Shown here: positions 22,171 through 30,071 of the stretch, in pieces
How positions within the stretch are numbered: position 1 is the stretch's first letter
Layout: every line of letters starts with the position of its first letter
DNA from: a virus
Direction: 5' to 3' (one strand)
Virus record (IMG/VR): IMGVR_UViG_3300027980_000057
Span: 1-40,621 of that record
Length of the DNA stretch: 40,621 nt
Program-made: the position numbers and the translations under genes
Notes under the pieces: model-generated
The model's input: the letters and a program-made list of their open reading frames with translations, nothing else
Told to the model about the DNA's origin: nothing
Databases searched by the model: none

Positions 22171-23453
22171 CCTCCCTCATCTCGCTTCTTGTAAATCAGC
22201 ATGCCGCTTCTGTAACGTTCAATATAATTGAGTGTTTTGGGGCTAAAGGCCGTCAGGCCGTACCATTGATCATTATTCTTTTCGAACAGGGCAAATCCGT
22301 CCCGGAGTTTGTTACCGTGACGGATCTGAAACCGCGCCAGGTATCGGCGATGCAGAATATATTGCTGACGCTTATGGTGGAAAACAAAATCTTCCCATAT
22401 TTCATCCGGCGTCTTGATCACGTCCGCCATCAACAAGGTATATATTTCCCGGCCGCGCTTCTTGATCTTCCAGTTGCCATAACCGTCCCGGAACAGATGC
22501 TCGTTGATGGCGATCGGCGTGCCCGTGACATCCATGAAGAAACCACCCTTTTCCGGCGGTAAGTTAAATTCGGCGACAAATTTTTGATAATATTCTTCAT
22601 CGGGAAGGTTACCAGGTAATATTCTATTTGCCGGGACTTGGCGCACGGGCAACGGGTCGAGGGGCGCCTTGACACGCACCGGCAACGAAGCGCCACCCTG
22701 CGACAATGGCCCGCTGGACGGCGTCGGGGTAAGCGGCCTTAAGTAATGTTTGCCGACATTATAACCGAACCCCGGATCAATGCCTTCCGGCAGGCTGAGC
22801 TTTTTACCCGTGCGCGGGTTTGTCCAGGGCCGGGTGTTTATCGTCGGCGGCGGCGATGTGACGGACAGCCCCTTGCGTTCCAGGTCCCGCGCCGACCATT
22901 GCAGGACCGTGCAGCGACACCGCCATCCGTTCGGCGGATAATGGGTGTCCCACCAGGGATCGTCCACCGGCAGGACGGTATGATGCCAGGATCGGTGCAA
23001 GGGCCGTGTCCGGCCATCCAGCACCGCGCTGTACGCCAGGTAGGGGCGATATTTCTTGACGCTCTCAATCCGTTCCCATTGCCCGGCGGCCCGCGCCATG
23101 CGCAAATTGGTGTCATAGATAATCTTCAAACGCCTGCGGGAGCCGAGCTGAGCCTTCTTGACTTCGCCGGTCAACGGGTCAACCGTTTCCTTGACGCCCC
23201 ACCAGCCTTTTTTGATTAACAGTGGTTCCAGATTGCGCCGGAATGTTTCAAAGGTGGTGCCATTTTCAAGGGCGGTTTTAACCTCCCCAAATATATCGCC
23301 CAATATGTCATAGCCTGCGGATTTGGCTACGGTGAAGGCCCGGACATGCTCCTGCTGCCACATGTCCTGCCAGGCGTAGCTTGAGGTCAGTCCCTTACGG
23401 GAAAAAAAGCGAATGGCCTCCGCCGGCGCCAGGGGCTGGAAGGTGACCGCCAT
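22161..23453 (-). CDS. gpF-like minor head protein with C-terminal PBECR2-type nuclease domain
   Basis: 430 aa. Residues ~25-185 are the Mu gpF / SPP1 gp7 family (PF04233), ending in the signature DGRTRPLHRSW...HYPPNGWRCRC (146-181). A Pro-rich linker (240-285) leads to a second domain at ~285-425 with GTPIAINEHLF, KIKKRGREIYTLLMADVIKTPDEIW and LHRRYLARFQI, which matches the PBECR2-type (phage Barnase-EndoU-ColicinE5/D-RelE-like) nuclease domains found on phage head proteins. The first domain works in prohead assembly; the second may be injected or act on nucleic acid, which is inference. Adjacent to the portal gene. Its stop lies in the T-run of a + strand terminator. Confidence 0.85.
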   Translation of the reverse strand: MAVTFQPLAPAEAIRFFSRKGLTSSYAWQDMWQQEHVRAFTVAKSAGYDILGDIFGEVKTALENGTTFETFRRNLEPLLIKKGWWGVKETVDPLTGEVKKAQLGSRRRLKIIYDTNLRMARAAGQWERIESVKKYRPYLAYSAVLDGRTRPLHRSWHHTVLPVDDPWWDTHYPPNGWRCRCTVLQWSARDLERKGLSVTSPPPTINTRPWTNPRTGKKLSLPEGIDPGFGYNVGKHYLRPLTPTPSSGPLSQGGASLPVRVKAPLDPLPVRQVPANRILPGNLPDEEYYQKFVAEFNLPPEKGGFFMDVTGTPIAINEHLFRDGYGNWKIKKRGREIYTLLMADVIKTPDEIWEDFVFHHKRQQYILHRRYLARFQIRHGNKLRDGFALFEKNNDQWYGLTAFSPKTLNYIERYRSGMLIYKKRDEGGKK

Positions 23454-25031
23454 TTATTCCCCCGCGCCGTTTTTCGTCAGCCCGGCAAGCCGGGCGTTAA
23501 AGGTTGATCGCGCCAAAAGGTCGGTCAGCCCCGGCATATTCATGTCCGGCAGCGTCGCGAGCAGGTTTTCAACAAAATCATCATAATCCGTTGACCGCGC
23601 GGCGACCTCTTTAATCGCGCCGATAATATCGACGTCGATGGCGGCCTGCAGATCGTCAATATTCTCATCGACGAAATCATCAACATCATCCCGGCGATGA
23701 ACATGGACGCCGGGGTTATCTGGCCGCCCGCTGCGCTGCGCCGCCTTCTTTTCGCCAGATGCCCGGTCTTCATCCGGCCGCTCGATTTCCGCCGTCGCCC
23801 CTGGCGGCGCTAACAGGTCATCTTCGCTGTCCGGTTCTTTAAGACCCATTTTACTGCGGATTTCATTCTGGCTGACCTTAAGGCCCATGGGGATCAGGGC
23901 GCCGAGCGCCGCGCTCAGCTCCGGAATGTTGGTATATTCGGACCTTCCCAGGCGGATCTTCGGGTACCGTCTTTGCGGCCCGCGGTTCAGGTCGATGATC
24001 GGTCGCACCAGATATTCATTTAAGCTGCCGCACAGCTGCTTGGCGTCGGCGCGCTCAATATCTTCGCGGACCTCGTTATGCTCTTTTGAAACCGCATGCC
24101 CGCCGGATATGGCGTCCGTCGTCGTCGTCTGACCCAGCACCGCCTTCGACATCTGCTGGTCCATCCAGTTGCACAGACGTTCATACATGTCCGAACTGGC
24201 TTTACCGTCGGATTTGATAAACTCGATCATCATGCTTTCGGGGATGGTGGCCGCCGCGTCGGTGCCGATGTTGGACACGGCGCGCAGCAGGGTTTTCTTT
24301 TCCTCCTCCGTCGCGCCATTGCCATATTTACCGACCCGCAGCGGCTGGCCGTAGACCTCGGCGAAGATCACCCAGTCCTTGACCCCGAAATTCTTGAACA
24401 TCCAGGCCCAGGCGACGGACCTCGCAACCCCGCCCCGGATCGGCAGGCCCGACTTGGCTTTATGGGTATGATAGATGAATTTGAACGGTTGCAGCGGCAC
24501 AAGCGCGGCGCCTTCCCGCAGCAACAATGTCCGGCCATCTTCCCGGTCGAACCCGAACCAGCGCGGATCGCGCCAGATAATGTCTTTCGGCAGCCACTGG
24601 TTTTCCGAGGTGTCCCACATGATTTCCGAGACGCTGAAGCCTTTGCCGACCGCGTCCAGTATGTCAAACAGCTTGTCTTCAATATCGTCGCGGGAAAGGA
24701 ATTCCCGCACCAGGTCGGCGTTGGCTTCGTCATTCTTGTCATCGCTCGCCGGCTCGACAGTGACCTCCAGCTGACTGACCGCGCGCTTGCGGGTGCCCAT
24801 GATCGCCTGATAATGCAGATCCTTTTCTTCGATCTCCTCAGCCATGCCCAGATAGTCATGAGGATCGCCCACTTCGGCGGATCTTAATATCCGGGCCAGC
24901 CGTATCGGGGTCAGGCCGTGGGTTACATGGTCAGTAAAAAGCTGCCGGACACTGGCGAGGCCAGGGGCTGCGATTTCTTCTTTCAGTTTCCGGGTTTCCA
25001 CCGGCTTGCCAAATTGATCCAATATTGCCAT
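23454..25031 (-). CDS. Portal protein (DUF935, Mu gp29)
   Basis: 525 aa. DUF935 features include HGLTPIRLARILRSAEVGDPHDYLGMAEEIEEKD, the FSVSEIMWD and GFDREDGRTL blocks, FGVKDWVIFAEVYGQPLRVGKY and TTTDAISGGHAVSKEHNEVREDI. The portal ring is the DNA entrance of the head and docks the terminase and later the tail. The ATG at 25031 has AAGGA eight bases upstream and overlaps the terminase stop; an ATG six bases earlier is less well placed. The C-terminal ~100 residues are acidic and include a Mu-typical adhesion to gpF. Confidence 0.92.
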   Translation of the reverse strand: MAILDQFGKPVETRKLKEEIAAPGLASVRQLFTDHVTHGLTPIRLARILRSAEVGDPHDYLGMAEEIEEKDLHYQAIMGTRKRAVSQLEVTVEPASDDKNDEANADLVREFLSRDDIEDKLFDILDAVGKGFSVSEIMWDTSENQWLPKDIIWRDPRWFGFDREDGRTLLLREGAALVPLQPFKFIYHTHKAKSGLPIRGGVARSVAWAWMFKNFGVKDWVIFAEVYGQPLRVGKYGNGATEEEKKTLLRAVSNIGTDAAATIPESMMIEFIKSDGKASSDMYERLCNWMDQQMSKAVLGQTTTTDAISGGHAVSKEHNEVREDIERADAKQLCGSLNEYLVRPIIDLNRGPQRRYPKIRLGRSEYTNIPELSAALGALIPMGLKVSQNEIRSKMGLKEPDSEDDLLAPPGATAEIERPDEDRASGEKKAAQRSGRPDNPGVHVHRRDDVDDFVDENIDDLQAAIDVDIIGAIKEVAARSTDYDDFVENLLATLPDMNMPGLTDLLARSTFNARLAGLTKNGAGE

Positions 25032-26617
25032 CACCATGTTCCTTTCAGGCCGGCAATGGAGCCGCCGACAAAATCACCCGCCATCTCTAAATCATCCTCG
25101 CTCGCATCAGCGCCTTTTACGCTGTCATAGGCATATTCCGTGACATCCATCAGACTGGCGGCGTAGGCCAACACGCCCGCAATGGCGCTGTCACCGTGAC
25201 GCTGTTTGCCGTCCACACCCTTTTTACGGCCGCCTTTTTCAGGCAAGCGAATGACACCCTTGTCGTAGACCAGGTCACGATGGTCGCTCATGATGTCCTC
25301 GTCCCTGGGCAGGGTGATGGTCGTGTCCTCAAACGCGGCTTTATATTGCGCCATATTTTCCCGGTACCAGCTGACGGAAAGCATGACCTGTTCAATATAG
25401 CCGGAGCCATAACGCTGCATGGCGAATTCCGCCAACGCCTGGCCATTGCCTCTGGCGTCCATCTGGGCGCCCGAGAATTTCGGCAAGCGGTCGACAATAT
25501 AAAACAGGATCTGTTCCTGCTGGCGAAAAGGGATGTTCCGCAGTTCCACAGTGAACGGGGTATGGCGTATCAAGTTGGGCAGCACCTGAAGCGGCCAGAT
25601 CACGGTCAGGTCACCGGACCGTCCGAAGTCTTCCCCCAAATGGGTTCTATATAAGGGATGTAATTTGGCCAGCAGCGGTTTCAGTTCGCGGGCGCAGAAA
25701 TCCCGACAGTCCGCCTCACGGATATGATCCGGCTCTTCCGCATAGCTTGACGGCCTTTCCCAGCGCACAACGGGCGCGTCATCCATGCACCGTTCGATCA
25801 AGGCCCGACTGAGCGCAGATCCGGCGCCGTCCTTCGGCACACAATAAAGTTCTTCTTCAGCGTCGTCGCCGTAGGTGGCCACCAGCTCCTGCCGCCACTG
25901 ATCCTGCTTTTCCAGCGACCATTCCTGTTTGGTCACTTCGCAAATGCGTTTATAAAGACCGTCCCGGATGGCGTCGTCCAGATCAACCCTCACCACGTTA
26001 CCGGGGCGGCGGCCGCTGCGGATCTCATTGATCAGCTGGTGATATGGATTTTCAAAGCCGTTATGGGTGGAGATCACGACAACCTTGCCGCCCCAGATTG
26101 TCAAGGCGATCGCCGCCTTCAAAACTTCATCCAGTTCATCATGGAATGCGGCTTCATCGATAATCACCAGGCCCTGACGGCCGCGCAGGGAACGGGCGGC
26201 CGAGCTTAGGGCGATGATCTGCTGACCTGATGCAAACTTGATCCGGAACGCCAGAATGTCTCGGTCTTCACCGCCGTCTTTCGCCTGGTCTTTAAAGATA
26301 AATTCTTCCAGCTCAAATACGGCGGGCATCAGGGCCCGCGCCCAGTCGGCGCAGGCGTCAATAAATTCACGCGCCATATCGAGCGAGGTGCCCAGATAAA
26401 GCGTGTCCATGCCGCCTTCATCCCTGGCGGTCGCCGACATCAGCACGGCTTCCGCCGCAAGCCCCCAGGTGGCCCCGATCCGCCGCGATTTCTCAACGAC
26501 GGTTAAGGCAAATTTACTTACACTTGAATTGAGTTCGATCTGGTAGCCCAACAGGATACTTTTAGGGTCGACGATCTCGCCCTCAGTAAAGCTGTATAGC
26601 TCGCGGAATTTTGACAT
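25031..26617 (-). CDS. Terminase large subunit (Mu gp28 family)
   Basis: 528 aa. ATPase part: Walker A-like KSRRIGATW (43-51), Walker B VIIDEAAF (151-158, D154 and E155), and VVVISTHNG (179-187) as coupling motif. Nuclease part: acidic residues in GEDFG (D330), QMDARGNGQ (D387) and RHGDSAIAG (D476), the RNase-H-like trio. The enzyme packages phage DNA into proheads and, in Mu-type phages, cuts in flanking host DNA (headful). It overlaps the small subunit gene by one base (TGATG). All expected motifs are intact. Confidence 0.95.
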   Translation of the reverse strand: MSKFRELYSFTEGEIVDPKSILLGYQIELNSSVSKFALTVVEKSRRIGATWGLAAEAVLMSATARDEGGMDTLYLGTSLDMAREFIDACADWARALMPAVFELEEFIFKDQAKDGGEDRDILAFRIKFASGQQIIALSSAARSLRGRQGLVIIDEAAFHDELDEVLKAAIALTIWGGKVVVISTHNGFENPYHQLINEIRSGRRPGNVVRVDLDDAIRDGLYKRICEVTKQEWSLEKQDQWRQELVATYGDDAEEELYCVPKDGAGSALSRALIERCMDDAPVVRWERPSSYAEEPDHIREADCRDFCARELKPLLAKLHPLYRTHLGEDFGRSGDLTVIWPLQVLPNLIRHTPFTVELRNIPFRQQEQILFYIVDRLPKFSGAQMDARGNGQALAEFAMQRYGSGYIEQVMLSVSWYRENMAQYKAAFEDTTITLPRDEDIMSDHRDLVYDKGVIRLPEKGGRKKGVDGKQRHGDSAIAGVLAYAASLMDVTEYAYDSVKGADASEDDLEMAGDFVGGSIAGLKGTW

Positions 26618-27177
26618 CAGCCGTTCCCCAGAATTCTATCCCGGATAGCCTGTACTGTTGCTTGTGTTAGACCATTTTTACGGGCCATGGTGTCAACCGC
26701 CTCGGCCGCTTGCGTTAAGGCGACCTTGGCCGCTTCCGCCCGTTCGGCCAGGATGCTGTCCGCATCATAACGGGCGGCCTTCGCCAGGTGATCCAGCGAC
26801 TTGGCGAGGAACATCGCGTCGGCCGGCTTCAGGATAATATTTTCCGCGCCGCCGCCCTCATTGTCATCCACCTGGCTGATAATATCCATGATCACCCCGT
26901 GCATCATTTCGATGTTGAGCCGCATCACCTTGTTTTCCGGGGCGGAGCCGAATTTCTTGACCAGGCTTTCGGCAATATGGCGCGATCGGCGGAGACGTTC
27001 GGTAATCTTGTCCAGGCCCTTGACATGGCGATGCAACCCGGATCGGGAGACATCCTCCACGTCCAGTTCGGCAAGTTTCGCCATGATCTGGTCAAGGGTC
27101 CGGCCATTATGATGAAGATCCGCGATCTTCTCGCGGATCTCTGCCGGCAGTTGCGCGAATTTGGATTTCCGGCCCAT
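26617..27177 (-). CDS. Terminase small subunit-like protein (DUF3486, Mu gp27)
   Basis: 186 aa matching DUF3486 (PF11985): MGRKSKFAQLPAEIREKIADLHHNGRTLDQIMAKL, SRSGLHRHVKGLDKI (HTH-like), then a long helical part (RRSRHIAESLVKKFG, IIMDIISQVDDNEGG, ADAMFLAKSLDHLAKAAR). Such proteins bind the pac region and regulate the large terminase. Location directly before gp28 supports this. Confidence 0.9.
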   Translation of the reverse strand: MGRKSKFAQLPAEIREKIADLHHNGRTLDQIMAKLAELDVEDVSRSGLHRHVKGLDKITERLRRSRHIAESLVKKFGSAPENKVMRLNIEMMHGVIMDIISQVDDNEGGGAENIILKPADAMFLAKSLDHLAKAARYDADSILAERAEAAKVALTQAAEAVDTMARKNGLTQATVQAIRDRILGNG

Positions 27178-27180
27178 GGA

Positions 27181-27480
27181 TCAATCTCCCGGGCCCGGTC
27201 TTTCAATCCCGGGCACCGTCAGGCGGCCCGTGGCCACGTCGTTGCCGCGCCGGGTCAGTTTCGCCACGGTGATGCCCCGACCGATGTCTTCCATGGTGAG
27301 CAGGTCAATATCATTGAGCCAGGCGACATCGGCCTGGACGACATCATAGCCGGCGCCATGACCGATCTGATACAGCGCCTTTTGCATTAAATTCAAATTA
27401 AGGCTGTAGTCTTTCTGCTCGCACAACAGGCGTAAAATACAAAGCCGCCGATCTTCGGTGATTACTTTTTGCAAACTCAT
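27181..27480 (-). CDS. VpaChn25_0724-type phage protein (winged-helix-like, 99 aa)
   Basis: RRLCILRLLCEQKDYSLNLNLMQKALYQIGHGAGYDVVQADVAWLNDIDLLTMEDIGRGITVAKLTRRGNDVATGRLTVPGIERP contains the typical helical start, a hinge and the wing-like TVAKLTRRGNDVA. Small proteins of this kind stand between DUF2730 and DUF3486 genes in Mu-like phages (Mu gp26 position). DNA binding and a role in packaging are suggested by the fold only. Confidence 0.8.
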   Translation of the reverse strand: MSLQKVITEDRRLCILRLLCEQKDYSLNLNLMQKALYQIGHGAGYDVVQADVAWLNDIDLLTMEDIGRGITVAKLTRRGNDVATGRLTVPGIERPGPGD

Positions 27481-27483
27481 TTC

Positions 27484-27813
27484 TTAATCCTTCAGCTGGT
27501 TTTTCAGCAATAAATCAAGCGGCTTTTCGACCCGGGCCAACAGATCGTTTGTGCTTTTGATCTTGACATCCAGGGTATTCACATCGCCGCTGAGCCGGGC
27601 GATGCTTTCCGCCAGCGAACTCAGCTTCCGCCCGTCCGGCATCCGGGCGATCGCCGTTTCAATCCCGTTAACCCGGGTCGATAATTTCTCATGGTCGCGC
27701 TTCGATACAAAGCGCGTTGCGCCAAGCAGCATAAAAAAGGTCCCCACAAGACCCAGTATGGTGGCGACAATCGGCCACAACACATCGACTATTTTAATAA
27801 ACTGGTCCATCAT
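27484..27813 (-). CDS. DUF2730 membrane protein (Mu gp25-like)
   Basis: 109 aa: one N-terminal membrane helix (IVDVLWPIVATILGLVGTFFMLLGA, ~8-32) and a long coiled coil (EKLSTRVNGIETAIARM ... IARLSGDVNTLDVKIKSTNDLLARVEKPLDLLLKNQ). This is DUF2730 (PF10805). Its place after holin and endolysin and its shape (anchor plus periplasmic coiled coil) would also suit an inner-membrane spanin-like role in lysis, but that is not established for the family as far as I know. ATGA overlap with the zinc-finger gene. Confidence 0.82.
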   Translation of the reverse strand: MMDQFIKIVDVLWPIVATILGLVGTFFMLLGATRFVSKRDHEKLSTRVNGIETAIARMPDGRKLSSLAESIARLSGDVNTLDVKIKSTNDLLARVEKPLDLLLKNQLKD

Positions 27814-28010
27814 ATCCCCTCAAAATCCGCCTGACAGTCGGCGCAGCGGGCGCAGCCGGGCAGTATCGCCCGCCGGTTCGCCGGGATCGCCTCACTGCAA
27901 TCCAGACAAAGGCCCGATTGATTATGGCCTTTAAGGCGCGCGCTGATCACCGCAATCATCGTGTCGATTTCCTTGACCACAAGGATTTCGGCTTTATCGG
28001 CCAAATCCAT
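27810..28010 (-). CDS. TraR/DksA-type zinc-finger protein
   Basis: 66 aa. An N-terminal helical hairpin start (ADKAEILVVKEIDTMIAVISARL) leads to the C4 finger CLDCSEAIPANRRAILPGCARCADCQ. TraR and DksA bind the secondary channel of RNA polymerase and mimic or aid ppGpp effects; TraR-like proteins are common in Mu-type phages between lysis and packaging genes. It starts two bases after the holin stop and couples into DUF2730. All four cysteines are present. Confidence 0.9.
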   Translation of the reverse strand: MDLADKAEILVVKEIDTMIAVISARLKGHNQSGLCLDCSEAIPANRRAILPGCARCADCQADFEGI

Positions 28011-28012
28011 TT

Positions 28013-28612
28013 TTAACTCTTTCCGCCACGGATCAATTGACTGACCCCCTGAATTATGCCTGCCGGCGCGCCGCCGGATTGCACCTGTTTATCCTGGGAT
28101 CGTTTAACCACATTGATGCCCAGCACCGACAGGGCGATACCCCACAGTACGCTTGTGGACCCGTTGAAGTTGGCCACCATGTTAATGATATTCCCGGCTT
28201 TCGCCGCATCGGCGAACACGGCATAGATCAGGGTCGCGGTTGATCCCGTGATCTGGACCAACCAGGCAAGGCTTACCACATAGCCAAAAGTGGGCCGCCA
28301 CCGTCGCACGTAGGCGTCCGCGCTTGCGATTTCATCGCGCATGGTCTTGTTGATTTCGCTGATCTTCTGGGTTTCCGCTTGGATCGCGAGACTTTCAAGA
28401 TGCGCTTTATTGTTTAATTCCAGTTCACGCAAGCGGGCCAACTGAGCTGGATCCTGAATTGCGGTGAGCACCGCGTCCGGATCATTGCCGTCGACGCCCA
28501 GGGCGGATCCGATCAGGCCGCCGACAAGCGTGCCGGCCGGGCCGCCGACAATGGTGCCGAGGATCGGCGCCACCCCGCCGATGGTTTTGCCGATTGTTTT
28601 CCAGATGCTCAT
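28013..28612 (-). CDS. Holin, 3TM family
   Basis: 199 aa matching PF11351 (Holin_3TMs). An N-terminal Gly-rich segment (IGGVAPILGTIVGGPAGTLVGGLIGSALG) and two further membrane helices: RRWRPTFGYVVSLAWLVQITGS...LIYAVFA and TSVLWGIALSVLGINVV; the RWRPTFGYV motif is the family's best mark. Between them is a helical acidic arm. The protein should form membrane lesions that release the endolysin. It overlaps the endolysin gene by 4 bp (ATGA). Confidence 0.92.
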   Translation of the reverse strand: MSIWKTIGKTIGGVAPILGTIVGGPAGTLVGGLIGSALGVDGNDPDAVLTAIQDPAQLARLRELELNNKAHLESLAIQAETQKISEINKTMRDEIASADAYVRRWRPTFGYVVSLAWLVQITGSTATLIYAVFADAAKAGNIINMVANFNGSTSVLWGIALSVLGINVVKRSQDKQVQSGGAPAGIIQGVSQLIRGGKS

Positions 28613-29181
28613 AGATAAGCCCTTTTTAACCAGCCTTTAAGGAATTGTTCAGCCTGTGGATTTTGGCTCGCCAGCAGCCGGTAAAAGCCGGCGGCTTCGG
28701 ACCGCATGGCGGGGACCAGACGTTCGGGGGCGCAGGTGCCGATTAACGTCCGGGTGATATTGCCGAGGATGCCGTCATCCTTCAGGTAGTTGCCATTGGT
28801 CCGCAGCGCCCGTTGCAGGATTTTATGGGCCTGGCGCGGCCCCATATTGACGGCGAAATCAAAGGTCTTGATCGCCACATTTGTCGGCAAGCCGCCGTAT
28901 GAATATTTATGCCAGAATTCATGATAATAGAATTGGCGGACCTGCGTTTCCGACATATCCCGTATATCGTCCGCGTCAATCGCGCCGTCGCCATTGAAAT
29001 CATAATCGGCAACCCCGTCATGATCATTATCCACATGGCCAAGACGGGACAGGGTCCTGAGCGAGACGCCATAGTTGGTGATCCCCCCCGGATCATCCGG
29101 GTTGTCGACGAGCCCGCCCTCAAGGGCCAAAAGCGCCCTTAAAGCATGGTTGAATTTTTCATAATCCGTGTCATTCATCAT
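28609..29181 (-). CDS. Endolysin, GH108-type muramidase with EF-hand-like insert
   Basis: 190 aa from the ATG chosen (another ATG follows directly; a GTG nine codons earlier, at 29208, crosses a weak terminator). The catalytic start is ALEGGLVDNPDDPGGITNYGVS with Glu21; the C-terminal PG-binding part has TFDFAVNMGPRQAHKILQRAL and DGILGNITRTLI. In between stand two calcium-loop patterns: D51-x-D-x-D-G-x-x-D and D61-x-N-x-D-G-x-I-D-x-x-D72, like EF-hand/dockerin loops. The enzyme cleaves peptidoglycan for lysis; no signal peptide is seen, so it relies on the holin. Calcium control is inference. Confidence 0.9.
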   Translation of the reverse strand: MMNDTDYEKFNHALRALLALEGGLVDNPDDPGGITNYGVSLRTLSRLGHVDNDHDGVADYDFNGDGAIDADDIRDMSETQVRQFYYHEFWHKYSYGGLPTNVAIKTFDFAVNMGPRQAHKILQRALRTNGNYLKDDGILGNITRTLIGTCAPERLVPAMRSEAAGFYRLLASQNPQAEQFLKGWLKRAYL

Positions 29182-29215
29182 AGCGAAGAGACTAAATCGC
29201 CGCGCCACAGATAAA

Positions 29216-29236
29216 GCCCCGGAAAGCTTTCCGGGC
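29216..29236 (-). terminator. Second copy of the AAGCTT-centred palindrome (weak terminator)
   Basis: An 18-bp perfect palindrome at 29218-29235 equals the core of the one at 21829-21850; on the - strand GCTTTAT follows, on the + strand GGTTTTT some bases later. It lies between the Mor gene and the endolysin, where Mu has the late lysis promoter. It may end the middle transcript, or be a regulator site. Confidence 0.55.
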
Positions 29237-29262
29237 TGGCGGTTTTTAAACTTGAAGGGGGA

Positions 29263-29367
29263 GCGACGCGAGGAGCGGGGGAACTCAAGCAGTCGCCCGA
29301 GTTTTAGCTTTGCTAAAGCGGAGAATCAAAAAAACCGAGCGGTAGTTCCCCCATCACTTAAAAAACG
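29263..29367 (+). repeat. Dispersed palindromic element, copy B (longest)
   Basis: GGGGGAACT (29277-29285) faces AGTTCCCCC (29344-29352), followed by ATCACTTAAAAAA. Between them is an insert with its own TTTAGC/GCTAAA hairpin (29303-29317) that copy A lacks. GAGCGGTAG and GGGGAACTCAAG are shared with copy A at 13155-13227. Confidence 0.75.
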
Positions 29368-29389
29368 CATAATGGCACAGTAATTTTAA

Positions 29390-29785
29390 TCAGTCAAACA
29401 GGCCGGGTTCACCGTCATCTTTTCGGCCGTTTTTGTGATTTCTGACCGTCCGCACGCTGCAGGCCAGATCCCGCGCGATCTCGACATTGTTCTTGCCGGA
29501 TTTTAAACCCTGCGCGATCCGTTTCGCCTGGCCGCGGATGAACTGATTATAGCTGGCCGCCGGGCCCAGCGGTATTTCAAGCCGACCCGTGCCGTAATGA
29601 TCGGTCATCCTCTGCGCCGCCGCCAGACCGATACAGTCGACCAGCTGCTGACCCGGCCGCGGGTTTTTAGGTATTTTAATCTCGCGACCGCCAAACTCAT
29701 GGACCAGCCGCAGCGCCGCGCCATAGCCGATAATCTCGACGATGCGGGCAAGTTCTCCTGACAATTGGACTTTATGCGGGATCAT
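29390..29785 (-). CDS. mor: Mor/C-family transcription activator
   Basis: 131 aa, the length of Mu Mor (129). The N-terminal half has two Mor-type repeats: IVEIIGYGAALRLVHEFGGREIKIP and CIGLAAAQRMTDHYGTGRLEIP; the C-terminal helix-turn-helix is NNVEIARDLACSVRTVRNH. Mor and C dimers activate middle and late promoters of Mu together with host sigma-70. Here it is the only member I find, so it may serve both steps. It sits last in the early/middle region, directly before the lysis genes. Its start is divergent from the + strand moron promoter at 29800. Confidence 0.92.
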   Translation of the reverse strand: MIPHKVQLSGELARIVEIIGYGAALRLVHEFGGREIKIPKNPRPGQQLVDCIGLAAAQRMTDHYGTGRLEIPLGPAASYNQFIRGQAKRIAQGLKSGKNNVEIARDLACSVRTVRNHKNGRKDDGEPGLFD

Positions 29786-29799
29786 AAATGCCCCCCGCT

Positions 29800-29827
29800 T
29801 TGCAAATTTTGTGATTTAGGATAATAT
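29800..29827 (+). promoter_or_regulatory. Moron promoter
   Basis: TTGCAA (29800-29805), 16-base spacer and TATAAT-like TAATAT (29822-29827) point away from mor into the + strand moron. Independent of phage regulators, it should work in the lysogen. Confidence 0.65.
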
Positions 29828-29838
29828 ACCCCGCAACG

Positions 29839-29873
29839 GATGCGGAGGCGCAGCACAAATGCGCCCCCGCATC
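29839..29873 (+). other. Leader hairpin of the moron transcript
   Basis: GATGCGGAGGCGCA (29839-29852) and TGCGCCCCCGCATC (29860-29873) pair with one mismatch over 14 bp around a 7-base loop. It would lie at the very 5' end of the transcript, ~40 bases before the start codon, and there is no T-run. A 5' stabiliser or a binding site is inference. Confidence 0.7.
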
Positions 29874-29913
29874 TATCACCCCCTCATGACGCAACCACAA
29901 GGAGATGATTGAA

Positions 29914-30069
29914 GTGAGCGATAAGAAAAAGGAACCATCCATCGCCCAAAACAGCATGGGCGTTCGACAACCCGCAGACAGGGATGACAACGCCACAGGA
30001 AGAGATGAAAGATCATTAGGCGTGCGGCAACCCGCAGACAGGGAGCCACCACAACCAAAAAAGGAATAG
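29914..30069 (+). CDS. 51-residue protein with two GVRQPADR repeats
   Basis: A GTG start follows an AAGGAG site by nine bases (an in-frame ATG at 29905 is too close to it). The protein is hydrophilic, starts MSDKKKEPSIAQNSM and contains the same eight residues GVRQPADR twice, 20 residues apart; the DNA behind them (29959-29984 and 30019-30044) is 26 bp with few mismatches. It has no hydrophobic core and is probably disordered. Its stop is two bases before the ATG of the membrane protein, so the two form an operon on the + strand. Unknown; a partner or antidote of the membrane protein is possible. Confidence 0.62.
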   Translation: MSDKKKEPSIAQNSMGVRQPADRDDNATGRDERSLGVRQPADREPPQPKKE

Positions 30070-30071
30070 TC

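Noticed and set aside
22640-22750. Inserted palindromic repeat in the linker of the gpF-like protein
   Set aside because: The linker sequence (PLTPTPSSGPLSQGG) recalls protein-coding palindromic repeats, but I find no clear inverted arms and a Pro/Ser-rich linker explains it.
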